DNA from: Paramecium tetraurelia | Taxonomy: Eukaryota > Ciliophora > Oligohymenophorea > Peniculida > Parameciidae | DNA: 64,000 bases | Assembly (NCBI RefSeq): GCF_000165425.1 | Contig: NW_001799650.1 | Coordinates: 62,001 to 126,000, forward strand | Direction of reading: 5' to 3' | Part shown: positions 25,030-35,856 of the stretch, piece after piece | Position numbering within the stretch: position 1 is the first letter of the stretch | Layout: every line of letters starts with the position of its first letter | Notes under the pieces: model-generated | The model's input: only the letters and a program-made list of their open reading frames with translations | What the model was told of the DNA's origin: nothing | Databases searched by the model: none | Program-made: the position numbers and the translations under genes

Positions 25030-25715
25030 GTAATTATGCATTTTTTTCTTATTTTATAGATAAAGTTAATTCAAAGTTATTATTAAACAATTTCCAATTC
25101 AATAAAACTATCCTTTCCTATAAAAATGAATTTTTCAAATAAGACATCATTTTTAAAGATTAGTAAATTTTTTACTTATATAAATTATAAATATGAAATA
25201 TAATCTACAATAGAAATTATGTTTGGCTGTGATTATTAGTTCCTTATTAAGATTAATCTTAAAATTTAAAGAAGTAATTTATTGAAAGTTCCAAATACTT
25301 TACGATAGATTTATCTAATCATAAGAGCAGAAATGCTAATTATGGAATTATATAAATTTTGAATAGCAAAGATTATAAAATTAAGAATTGATTGATATAT
25401 CTTTCTTAATTGGTTTGAATAAAATCAATAAATTAAATTGGTTCTTAATAATTATAAAGTAAATTATTGAGTTTAATCATATTCAGATTAGTATCAATAT
25501 AATAAAATAATTGTTATATATGAAATTAAGTTATATTATGGCCAGATCATCTTCAATTTCCCTAAAACGAAGATGAACTTTGAGTTATTTTTTTTATTTT
25601 TAAAAGTTCAGCAATAATTTAAAATAAAATAGCCACTTATTTAATTTCATACAACTTTTATAAGAATTTTAATCATGAATTTATAGGAACTAAGTAGAAT
25701 AATTATTTTAAATTT
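25030..25715. other. AT-rich intergenic region
   Basis: About 690 nt with no protein-like frame. It holds the 3' flank of the NudE-like gene and the 5' flank of the gapped gene at 25716. Confidence 0.45.
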
Positions 25716-26193
25716 ATGAGTAAATTACAATCAGCAGAACCTGTTCAAAAAGAAAAAAAGAGAATAATTTTTGGATCCAGANNNNNNNNNNNNNNNNNNN
25801 NNNNNNNNNNNNNNNNNNNNNNNNNNNNNNNNNNNNNNNNNNNNNNNNNNNNNNNNNNNNNNNNNNNNNNNNNNNNNNNNNNNNNNNNNNNNNNNNNNNN
25901 NNNNNNNNNNNNNNNNNNNNNNNNNNNNNNNNNNNNTTCAAAAAGAAAAAAAAGGGAATAGTTTTTGGATTCCAGACACAAATGATATTCCAATAAAAAA
26001 AAAAGTTAAAACAGTTGATAAAGTCAGTATAAGAGCACCTTTTGCTGATATTTTATCCATCGATGAAGACTTTAGTGAAAGTAGCGATATTTTAAATGGA
26101 ATCAGAACAAAGTTTATACATGATGTTCCAAATTTAGATTCCCCTATTATAATTTGTAAACAAGATAATAAGGAGGATTCCTAACTATTTTGA
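25716..26193 (+). CDS. Hypothetical protein interrupted by an assembly gap
   Basis: ATG at 25716 opens MSKLQSAEPVQKEKK before the N run at 25782-25936. After the gap a frame reads QKEKKGNSFWIPDTND, then a Lys-rich then acidic segment (ILSIDEDFSESSDIL), to TGA at 26191-26193. The QKEKK sequence occurs on both sides, so the left fragment is probably a poorly read copy of the right one. If so, the true protein would be about 95 residues with no gap. The span as given is not a multiple of three. No family is recognised. Confidence 0.5.
25782..25936. other. Sequence gap (155 N)
   Basis: A run of 155 unknown bases within a gene. About 38 nt on each side are near-identical, differing by a few bases and one homopolymer length. 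This suggests two contig ends that overlap rather than a real missing segment. Confidence 0.95.
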
Positions 26194-26402
26194 TTATTTG
26201 ATTTCATGTTTGTATATAGTTCATAGATTTATTATAATTGACTGAAAAATACACACGCTCAGCTATTAGGAAAATAGAATAGCAGTCCATATAATTTTCT
26301 GATTCCCTATCAAATTCAATATAAAATGGTTCTATTTAACATTCTTAGTAATTTGATAAAAAATTAAGTTTAATATCATTAAATTATAAGTATATTTTCA
26401 AT

Positions 26403-27676
26403 TCAATGAAGGATAGTGACGAAATCGTCTTCATCACTTACGCAATAATATGACTATGCCAGCTGGTAATATACATGGGTTTCTGTTAGTGCCATAAAAA
26501 ATGATTCGCCATTCTCTGATTTTGTTTATTTTAACTAGATAATCATAAACTATATTACCCTTCTCCACAAATCTAACAAATCTAAGGCATTCTTAACACA
26601 AAACGATATGGCCATTGATGGATCAAGTTAATTGCTGTCTATTAATTGAATGCTTTAACAAGTATATGAGGATCGATCATTTTCCATTTCTTAGTAATTT
26701 TATGCGTTTTAAACATAATGAGGGTCCAAGTAGATATAATAATTTCCAACTCTTCCCAAGATATACAAGGCTTTGTTAGGGAATCCACCTAAGATACCTT
26801 GGAATTAGGGGTATGTCATTATGTCATTCAAGACTTTTAGATATTCTTGATTGCAAGTATCCAATCCAATTCTTGTTAAAATAAAGATTGAAACTCCAAA
26901 TTCATCATTTTAACCTTTCTCTATCTATTCTTTAAGCCATTCTTCATCTCCTCCATTTTTATTGAACATTAAACTGATTACATCACTTAAAATAAAGGCA
27001 TTTTCATGATTTATGTGCATTCTCAGATTTTTTTAGTCTATTTTATTAATGAATTAATGATACATTTAGAATATCGAAAGAGATACTTCAATACAAACAA
27101 AATATCGTTTGGTTTGTACCATTCTCCTGGCGATTTCTAAAGTTCTAGTTTTGTCTGAACTACAATCTTCTATATGGAGAATGGTGACTTATATTGGATG
27201 GTTTGATCCCCATCATTGCGATCCATAAATTTAGACAGTTCTTCTTCATCATTATCCGCGAATTGTTAAATTAATTCTGTCAACTCTTAAGAGGAGCTCA
27301 AATTATAAAAGTACTTGATCTATTAACACATGGCCATCTAGCCTACACGAAGCATACATCCCCATCCTGTATCTGAGGTAAGTGTACTATCTTAAATCTA
27401 TTATATAATTTAAACATTATAGTTAGAGTATTTTGCTTCGATATGAAAACCAAATCGTGCCTTCAAATAAGCTCTTCAATTTCTCCATCTTTTACTATCA
27501 TATAACATGTGAAATTCTATTACGTCAACTGCTAGATCATCATTTATTACGTGATTGAGAATGTAAATATTATTAGGAATTTACCTCAATCTTTTCTCAC
27601 TGTCTTGAAAATAGGAAATCAGAAAGAATCTAAGATTGTACCATCCATCTATGAAGGTTCCATAAATATATTACAT
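26403..27676 (-). CDS. ATG4: ATG4 cysteine protease (autophagin)
   Basis: Model of 397 residues with introns at 27038-27063, 27391-27415 and 27495-27523. The catalytic Cys lies in SDTGWGCMLRVGQMA (Cys near 89). WFSYRSKI precedes it, then SPFSIQKIVVQ, PGEWYKPNDIL and ILGGFPNKALYILGRVGNYYIYLDPHYVQ, whose Asp and His (near 290 and 292) complete the triad. ATG4 cleaves the C-terminus of Atg8/LC3 and later delipidates it during autophagy. The start is uncertain: an upstream ATG at 27691 overlaps the previous stop codon as ATGA, so the next in-frame ATG is used. The C-terminus is acidic (VSDEDDF). Confidence 0.92.
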
Positions 27677-27687
27677 ATTATTAATAA

Positions 27688-28861
27688 TCATAATTTCTAA
27701 CCAATAAAATATATATCAATATCCCCCAGACATTTCATTAGCCAGCCAAAAAAACAAGGATGACTATGACTATATATGGATTTGAATGTTTCAAATGTAA
27801 CTATTATATCATCGTCTTTTTAAATGGGTAATTAATAAATGTTATCTTCTTTATCAACAAATTAATGTTCTTTGAAATTAGAAATCATCATTTTTTTTTT
27901 AATTTGATATACATCTAATTTCTATTTACGAAGCTTCTCAATAATCATTTCCTATTCTCGCTTATACCTTCGAAATGTCAGATTAGGAATCTTTAACAAT
28001 TTCGTATGATATGTCTTGTAATTGTCTCTATGATTGAACTCTTACCTCTGTCTTAATGTCCTTATTATGAAATTTGAATCGTCCGAAAAGCATTACTCAG
28101 AGGTTAATAATTAAAATAAGGAGTTGGAATCCAATATTGCCGAGTAATTATCTTAAAACACATAAAAACAGTAAAACAGAATATCTAAATTAAATCATGA
28201 TTTACCAACTTTAGTCCAATCATTGAAACCCATGATCATATCGCAGTATTGCTTATAATTCATATTTTAAGGGACTTACAAATATCTAACTGTTTTTGTG
28301 GCGATCTATTCATTATGAAAAATCTGTATCAAATATTAATAAAGTCGGCTTTGCTCCAATATTGGTATTCCTGCAATGGGCTTAGCCAGTTTTCGGAATA
28401 TGTCAATGCATTTTTCTTATAATTATTCTTCAGAATACATCATCATTTGATTAATAACTGAAATACGTAATTTAAGCCTCCTTCTCTTTACCTAAGAGTT
28501 TTTCATAGTAGTATTCTTTATAGGTAGAGTCTAAACACGCTAATTTAAATCTTCTTTGGTTTCAGTCCGTAAAATTTTTACCGAATGGTTCATGCGGGTT
28601 TTTGATTCATCAGCAATATCTGTGATTGTGATGTTATGTAATTTTGCATTATAAAATAGTTGCATTTTATTCTACTTTTGAGATTTATTTGATTTCATAA
28701 TCTAATTAGACTAAAATTGCTACATTTGTCGAGGATTGTATTATAGGTTTCAGATTTAGCTCTAATCCTTCCTCGAATATTTTTTAGATAGTATATTGTA
28801 ATGGTTAGTGAAGTGAAAGTGTTATTCTATTCTTTCTATTTTTTATTTGCTGTTCTTCCAT
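27688..28861 (-). CDS. EF-hand-like calcium-sensor-type protein
   Basis: Model of 376 residues with introns at 28185-28205 (removes TGA) and 28702-28723. The centre resembles the calcineurin B/neuronal calcium sensor layout: a helix with RLYQYLIQIF, then MNYKQYCDMIMGFNDWTKVGDILFYCFYVFQDN and a following helix, and near the end IIVTFETFKSIY. The would-be calcium loops are poorly kept (QDNYSAILD lacks the standard Gly and several acidic positions), so calcium binding is doubtful. The N-terminal 130 residues are Lys/Asn/Gln-rich. It ends 11 nt before the ATG4 start used here. An 18-nt GT..AG segment within the frame may also be an intron. Confidence 0.6.
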
Positions 28862-29598
28862 TACTAGTATTTTATTATTTATTATAAATTATAAATTTTC
28901 TTTTAAATTAATTACTTCAATGATGCTAAATTAAAATCATATAGCAACATGTTTATATATTAATTTCAACAAATCTATTATAATGTTTTGGGAATTCATT
29001 ATATTTTATAGTTATTTATTATAAAAATACTTTTTATTTGAATTACACATTCAAATTTTTACTTTTTATCATAACATTGTTAAATTATTATATTTGTCCA
29101 AGCATTTATAAATATATGAGTATTTTTAAATATTGAAATGTCATAATTAATGAAGAAGAAAATAAATGAGAGAGTCTTTAATTATTGGATAATTCACATT
29201 TTTTTAATTTCAAAAAAACTATAATTTAATTAACAATTAAATCTACTTTGATTTTTAAAACCCTAATGAAAAAATTCTCACAGAGTAGCACAGAAGAAGG
29301 TATTGGATTAAATTAGTAACATATTTAACAAGACTTTAATTATCCTGTTTTCAATAACATAATATTATAATGTTTAGTATTTATGTGCTGCCACTAATCC
29401 TTTTTCTACTCCTGAGAAAATCATTTTGATTTTGAACCTTATAGATAATTACTTACTCCATATTGATATACTCAACAAGTTGAAGGATAGAGCAAACAGA
29501 ATTTTCGTTTTTTCAAATTAATTGTGTATGAAAATTATTATATAGTAATGGAAGAGTTTATGAAATAAAATATGTATCGTAAAATTTAAATTAAAGGA
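28862..29598. other. AT-rich intergenic region
   Basis: About 740 nt between two minus-strand genes. A plus-strand ATG at 29266 opens a short frame (MKKFSQSSTEEGIG). A hydrophobic stretch ending LLLRKSF at 29429 could be a tail anchor, but it lies in another frame and no convincing intron joins the two. Not called as a gene. Confidence 0.4.
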
Positions 29599-30740
29599 TC
29601 ATTATTTGAAATATATAGGCGAAGATCTAACAATCCTAGAAAAGGGTCCTATATATCCATCAAAAATATAGGCAAATAATGTATGCACATAATTTGTATG
29701 GCATGGAAGATTCTCATAGTATTCTGGAACCATTTTTCTTAGAAATGGTAACCTAGTCCAGGGAATCATAGGAAAATCATGATGTTCAGTGTGATATCCA
29801 ATATTAAGAACAAAGAAATTAGCCCAACCAATATAATCATATGTTTCCATTCTATTAACAAACTCATAATGTTCTGCTATCAGGTGAGCAGCAAAAGGAT
29901 GAACACTAAATTTGACTCATATTGATACCTCAACCCAAAATAAGTAGATAGTAAAAGCCATAGTAGTCCTTATACTCCTATATATTGAACTATCAAATAG
30001 TCCACGAATAAGACAGAAACTGCATTAATTACTTCATAAGCATTTGGCTTGAGTGGTCTCAAAATCACAGGTCTTAATGCATAAAATAAGGGTAGGCAAG
30101 CCACAAACAAAAATTTCATTACTGGCCCTTTTATATACTTTAATTCTAATCTAGATGGGAGATCTGGGTCTAGAGTTTCCAAATTTAAGAAGGTATGATG
30201 ATCTGCATGATATCTAAACACATTTAAAGATGTATCTATACCTGCCAAAAGTGATAGCTGAGGGAACTCCTTATCCAAAGTTTGCCCAGATCGCCATCAA
30301 TTTATTAAGTGCTAAGCTTTCAAAACATGTAAAATGTGTAAAATCATGTACCAAAACATGGAGTGCATGACTCAATGTTGCACCAAAAACATAAGCAGTT
30401 ATCACAAACCAAAATAAACTGAGCTAGTTGAAAAGACTAATGAAGCTGAATTGCACTAACACAAATGTAATTCCTAACCAAGCTGAATTGATGTCATTTC
30501 CAAATAACACTTATATTTCTGGATGCTTTTTCAATATTTCTCTTCTTCTGACCGCATGAGATTCTTCATGACCTTGATAATCTTAATTGAATATTTACCC
30601 ATAATGTGGAAATAAGCAGTATTTTTTTCAAAATTTGTTTATTTATAAATTTAGTCACTCTTCCATGATACATCATTACTTTTTTTAATGAGTCCTGGCT
30701 CTGTTAGATCTTCCAAAAGTCCGAATTGATTTTTCTTCAT
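29599..30740 (-). CDS. Sphingolipid delta-4 desaturase (DEGS family)
   Basis: Model of 354 residues with introns at 29906-29928, 30214-30241 and 30573-30598. Three His boxes are present: HDFTH near 114, YHADHH near 158 and YHTEHHDFP near 290. The family N-terminal block is present too (HAVRRREILKKHPEIQ, LFGND), as are four hydrophobic spans and the late block PWTRLPFLRKMVPEYYENLP. DEGS enzymes sit in the ER membrane and introduce the trans double bond that turns dihydroceramide into ceramide, using a di-iron centre. Length (about 320-360) and motif order match a complete enzyme. Some DEGS also hydroxylate at C4. Confidence 0.93.
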
Positions 30741-31588
30741 TTCAAATAAATAATATTATACATGTATTCAAAAAACATGTTAAATAATCTAAAAAGAATT
30801 CGGAAAGTCCAAAAATTTAAATCATTTCATTTTTATTTACTATTTTATAATAAATGTTATAAATCTATTCACACTTTATTTGATTCTTAAGAGTGGACAA
30901 ACAATATTCACTATCCTTTTTATAATTATTAAACTACAAAGTATTCAATTAAACTCAAATTAAAGATTAAAATACCTTAAAAGAAGATTGGTATTAAATG
31001 ATTCTAATGTGAGAATGGTCTGATATTTACTTAAAGAATTGTTGAAAAAAGTTAAATTAAAATTAGGAGCAAACTTGAGAATAAATTGATATTAACCAAT
31101 TTGTAGATTAATAACTAGTTAACGATAATTATAATTAGCAAAATTGAAGAATTTTAAACCAATTTATTGTAAATCAAACTGAAATAAATGCAAATCTGTT
31201 AGAAATCATGAAATTATAATCTTATTTGATATTAATTATCAAGCTAATAATTTAGCATTTTAATTTCATTAAGAATAGTGAATAAATGATTAGATAATTC
31301 AACAAGGTTAAATTTATTAATACTTTAATTTACTCTAATACTTTAAAATAACTAATACTTCATCTATTTAGTAATATAGCATTATTACTCTCCTTTAAAA
31401 ACGGAGACATCAGCCAAGGAATTACAATATAATATCATCATTAATTTATTATCATTTTTTGAACTCCTTATTAGCAAAGGTTAAAGGAACTCCTAACTCT
31501 TTTTGGGAGAAATATATATATAAATTGTTTAGGGATATCGAACTTGTATATTAATCTCATATTTAAATCTTTTTTAAAATATAAAAAT
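30741..31588. other. Divergent intergenic region
   Basis: About 850 nt between the minus-strand desaturase and plus-strand RPL27A, so it contains both promoters. It is AT-rich with poly-A/T runs. A G-containing stretch (31490-31530) just upstream of RPL27A may belong to its promoter. No defined motif is recognised. Confidence 0.45.
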
Positions 31589-32057
31589 ATGGTCAGCAGA
31601 TTAAGAAAATGCAGAAAGATGAGAGGACATGTTTGCCATGGTTATGGTAGAGTTGGAAAGCATAGAAAGCATCCAAGCGGTAGAGGTGTTTCAGGAGGTT
31701 TGACACATCATAGAATCAACTTTAACAAATATCATCCTGGATATTTCCAAAAAGTACATTTGATTAGTTAAATCGTAGACTGGAATGAGACATTTTCATT
31801 TGAAAAAGAACTAACTACATAAACCAGTAGTTAACATTGACAAGTTATGGTCACTTGTTACAGATGAAACCAGAGAAAAATATTCCAAATCTAAAGATAA
31901 GGCTGCAGTGATTGATGTTACCAAGGCAGGTTATTTTAAGGTCTTGGGCAAAGGAAGATTACCAAATCAACCAGTTGTGGTGAAAGCTAAATTCTTTAGC
32001 AAAACTGCAGAAAGAAGAATTAAGGCTGTTGGTGGAGCATGTATACTTGTTGCCTGA
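31589..32057 (+). CDS. RPL27A: Large-subunit ribosomal protein L27a (uL15)
   Basis: Model of 147 residues with one 25-nt intron at 31754-31778. It begins [21 protein letters not shown], with the Gly-rich [15 protein letters not shown] block, continues [14 protein letters not shown] and ends VGGACILVA. Length and ends match eukaryotic L27a (148 residues). The Gln of KKNQ, conserved in the family, is encoded by TAA, which confirms the ciliate code. Highly expressed genes like this one help calibrate intron rules in the window. Confidence 0.97.
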
Positions 32058-32498
32058 TAAAATTTATATACATTAAAAACATCTGTCAAATACAAATATT
32101 TATATAAGAGAATCTGTTATCAATTAAATGAATGCTAGTCTCCACAAGTGTGTAAGAAATAATGGATTATTTATTTATTTTTTGAATGCAATTATTCTAG
32201 CTACTATTGGAAAATTTACTAAGTGTTCTTGTAATAGTTTCCCTTATTTGGGAGTTTGTTCCTCTGAAGGGAAAAAGAGGGACTGTTATGTATTAGTTAT
32301 TTATAACAAAATAAATTTAATATTGATTTTAGCCATTTTATAGAAGGCATAGGTAGAGCCAGGCTTTGAGTATGTTTTGGAATTATTATGAAGGGCTTAT
32401 CAATAATAATGGAAGATAAGTAAATTTAAGGATTATTTTTATTCATTTATAACAATCGAGTTTTTCGAAATATATAAGAATGCATAAATATTAATATT
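32058..32498. other. Intergenic, with a possible small ORF
   Basis: A frame at 32128-32391 would encode an 87-residue peptide with a hydrophobic start (LFIYFLNAIILATIG) and several Cys. It lacks a clear cleavage site, and its second half is AT-biased. Not supported enough to call; otherwise nothing is seen. Confidence 0.35.
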
Positions 32499-33154
32499 AT
32501 GAGATTTTTATTTTGCGGAGACAGCAATTGTCCAGAATGGTTTTTGGCTGAGTCAGCTCTTCTGACTAAAATTGTATTAGTGTTGCAATATAAGTTTAGG
32601 CTTCTGTCAAAATGAAATTAGTGACATAATACATTTTATAGAATATAGTCGAAGGAGTCGACACTTCTGCAAAGATATTTAAGATGTTGGAAGGATCAGG
32701 TTTTAATTAATAGGAAATCAATTCAACTATTGCATGTGTATCATATATAGTTGAAAACTCTGCAAAATATGATGTTTCAGAATAGGTATTAATAAAAGAG
32801 CTTATTGATTTGGGTTTGCCTAAAGAAAATTGTGAATAGTTGAGCAAAACCTTTAAATAATATAAGGATAAGTTATAACAGGTTTACGAGAACCAAATAA
32901 TAAGAAGTATAATAATAATATTATTCAAAGTTGGAAAGGCTGTAGAGTTTCATTATGGAATAAGTAAATTCATAGTATCCGAGAGTGTGGTTCCTTAGAA
33001 ATAAATTGAAGGTAACAGATTTATAGACACAAACATCACATTCCAGCATGATAATGGAAAATAAGAGTGTTGTCAATTTGTGATATTTCCAGAATAACTG
33101 GAAGACATGCTTAACAGTTTTAAAAAAGCATAGAAACTAATGATGTAGTTGTGA
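32499..33154 (+). CDS. COMMD4: COMM domain-containing protein 4
   Basis: Model of 209 residues with one 26-nt intron at 32574-32599. The N-terminus MRFLFCGDSNCPEWFLAE is the COMMD4 signature. The helical HN domain (FKMLEGSGFNQQEINSTIACVSYIVENSAKYDV, LIDLGLPKENCEQLSK) and a C-terminal COMM domain (VGKAVEFHYGISKFIVSES) follow. COMMD proteins form the Commander complex, which works with retriever in endosomal recycling. The C-terminal COMM domain is somewhat divergent. Confidence 0.88.
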
Positions 33155-33769
33155 TTACATTAAACCACATATTAGATATTTATAAATCTATTTATTCAAA
33201 TTTGAGATTTTATAATCCTCCATTAAGTTTGTATCATAACTAAAGAAAATATCTTAAGGTGTCTCTTTAATTCTAATCAATACTATCAAATAGTATCAAG
33301 TATTTAAATATCTAACCATATTAATCTCTACAATTTCTATGAATCCTCAAATTCAAAGAGGAAAGTTTCAGACACTAAATATCATCCTTTCAAAAAACTC
33401 TTTTAAAGAATTCCTTTAAAAATTTGATTAGTTTAATAGGTTGCTTATTAGACATTTTTTGAATTTATGGACTCTGGCGATGTAAATTAAAACAATTAAA
33501 AATAAAAAGTTTATAAATTGAATTGAATTTCAATTTTCAGAAATAAATTAGCAATCTTTTGTTATTTGGAAGAATACGAAATAAACACTAGGATATGGTT
33601 TCAAGACCTTTGGCTAAGAATATGTGGGTAAATATGCTTAGCTAAACGAAAGAATATCCTAAAATGATTATTTCTGATTATATCTGATAGAGTGACATGT
33701 TAATAAAGAAATTTATAAAGTGTAATTAAGAAAATATTGAAAATATCAAACAATTAAAAAAAACTTAAA
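33155..33769. other. AT-rich intergenic region
   Basis: About 615 nt between plus-strand genes. The longest plausible frame (33339-33521, 60 codons, starting MNPQIQRGKF) has no family resemblance and is probably chance given a single stop codon. Confidence 0.4.
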
Positions 33770-34555
33770 ATGATTATTTTTGTTAGAAATGGAGAAAGAG
33801 ATAAGAAATATGATGGATTAAATAAAGCAGGTGCAGACTAAGCATTGAAAAGGGCAAAGGAAATCAAAACCTAAATTTAGGATTATTGTAATGAGAATGA
33901 TTATGAGTTGTCTGATATCAACCTAATTATTTGCTCATCACCATTTAAGAAATGTTTAGAAACAGCAGATATTATTAAACAGAATATCGAATCAAAAGAG
34001 TTAAAGTTTAAGAAGAAATATAACAAAATATTCACACAATATGAATTGGGAGATTATTAACATCCAAAATTATGCTCAGCAGAAGATGTTAGTTTGGATT
34101 TTGCAGGAGCTTATATAAAGTCTGTAACTAAAGAAACTTTGATTGATCCAAAGTAATTGCCTCAAAATAATTATAAGAAGGAGACTAGTGAATAAGTAGA
34201 AGAAAGAATAGGAGCAGCAATTTATCAGATCACAAACAAATTATAAAATAGCAAAGATAATACCAAATAGGTGTATATCATTATTACACATAAAGTTACT
34301 CTTGAAATATTAGTTGATATTTTTGAAGGGAGCAGAGAAATTTCTGAATCAGGACTTATTACTATTAAGTTTAAATCAGATTCCACTTTTGGAATAAGCT
34401 TCGTCGGAAAAGTATTTAAAATGAAAGAAAAGAAATAAATAAACGAATAGTTTGAAGATTTTTAACAAAATATTTCAGAGGATGAAGATTAATAATAAGA
34501 AGATGAAGAGTAATAAGAAGATGGAGAGTAATAAGAAAATGAAGATAGTAACTGA
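33770..34555 (+). CDS. Histidine-phosphatase-fold protein lacking the catalytic His (pseudoenzyme)
   Basis: Intronless frame of 261 residues. The family start motif appears as FVRNGER (residues 4-10), where active members have RHG: the phosphorylated His is replaced by Asn7. Later elements are kept: LIICSSPFKKCLETADII (SSP..R..ETA block), LGDYQHPKLC, and the late VYIIITHKVTLEIL containing the second His. The C-terminus is a run of Glu/Asp/Gln. The first His is the covalent phosphate acceptor in this superfamily (PGAM, UBASH3/Sts, PGAM5). A phosphatase role is therefore unlikely, and a binding or regulatory role is inferred. A codon change of one base (CAT to AAT) would explain it. Confidence 0.8.
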
Positions 34556-34932
34556 TATATATTTATGTTTATAAATCCTTTAAGTGAATTTACGCAACTA
34601 TTTACATTTAAATTCTTTAGATTTTATCTTAATATTTCATTATAAAATTTATTGTCAAAGTGAGAAATATAAATGATAATTATTAGTGTCGTTTAATATT
34701 CTTCAGAAAATAGACTAACTCTAAATGTTACTATCATCTTATAAATATTAAATTGTAAATAGATATATTGATCTCTCCTCCAAAAAAATAGTCAATATTC
34801 GCATAATAGAAATGAAACATATTCAATTAAAGAGAAATATAGCGATAGGAATTGGTATGTTAATAGCAAAAGATTTATAATCAGGTGATTTAAATTGAAT
34901 CTAAATAATATAAATTATTAAAATAAAATTAA
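34556..34932. other. AT-rich spacer
   Basis: About 380 nt between two plus-strand genes. Nothing recognised. Confidence 0.5.
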
Positions 34933-35819
34933 ATGAATTATTCTGCACTGGCTAAGGAAGTTTTTGAATTACAGAATAAAGTGCGATAAGACCCATCTCT
35001 AATGATTCCAGTTCTAGAAAATAGGCTCAAATACTTTAAAGATAAGATCATTCACATGCCAGGAACTTAGGCTACCAATACAAAGGAAGGTGCAAGTTCT
35101 GTTCAAGGTAGATCAAGTATCTTAACTTAGAATGCATCGATTTCCTTAAAAAACAAAAACCAGTTGGGCCCTTGACTTATGATAAAGGACTGGAAGAAGC
35201 AGCAAGAGATCATGCAGAGGATCTAGGTAATACAGAATATGATTCTAGGAACTAATGGTCTGACCGGACATGAGGGAAGTGATCATTCAACGACAAAATA
35301 AAGAATAGAAAGACATGGTTCATGGAAACCAGGCACAATTGGTGAGAATATAAGTTTTGGAAAATCCACAGCTGAAGATAGTAAATTATAAGTTTAAGAT
35401 TTTTAGTTGTCATATAATTGATTGTCGATGATGGTGTTCCAAGCAGAGGACACAGATCTAATTTCTTTGAGCCTGCCTATAAATAAGTCGGTATTTTTGG
35501 AGCTCCTCACAAGGCCTTCAAGTTTGTATTTGTCTTCGATTTTGCTTCAAAATTCATATAAGGAGGCAAACAAGAGTAATAATAGGGAGAATAAGAGAAG
35601 GAGAAAAAAAAGAAATAAGAGAAAAAATAAAAGGATGATGATGATGATGATAAAAAAGATGAAGGAAAAGAAAAGTTGATTCCAGGGGCTAAGAAAGTTT
35701 AGAAGAAGGTTAAAACTGTTACCAAAGGTGGTAAAAAACACATTATAACCACAAAAATTTATACTATGAATGATGGTACCACTTAAGAAGAAGTCACTGA
35801 AAAAGTGGAAGATGCATGA
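34933..35819 (+). CDS. CAP/SCP-domain protein (GAPR-1-like) with charged tail
   Basis: Model of 271 residues with introns at 35108-35130, 35227-35248 and 35381-35406. The CAP core has HAEDLGTNGLTGHEGSDHST, RIERHGSW, GENISFG, a long helix (DIVLQFLVDDGVPSRGHRSN) and VGIFGAPHKAFKFVFVFDFA. These include both His and the Glu of the usual CAP cavity. There is no signal peptide, as in the GAPR-1/PR-1 subgroup attached to membranes from the cytosolic side. The C-terminal 80 residues are Lys/Glu/Asp/Gln-rich, with a run of Asp, and end TEKVEDA. The function of CAP proteins is mostly sterol or lipid binding; here unknown. Confidence 0.88.
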
Positions 35820-35856
35820 TTATCGTATGAAATATAAAATGACGGGTTAAAATTGT

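Noticed and set aside
27481..27530. Possible separate short gene ending HMLYDSKRWRN upstream of ATG4
   Set aside because: Removing a 29-nt intron (27495-27523) joins this segment to ATG4 in frame and gives the family's N-terminal block, so it is part of ATG4.
32128..32391. 87-residue ORF with hydrophobic start and cysteines
   Set aside because: No clear signal cleavage site, AT-biased second half, no family; kept only as a note on the intergenic region.
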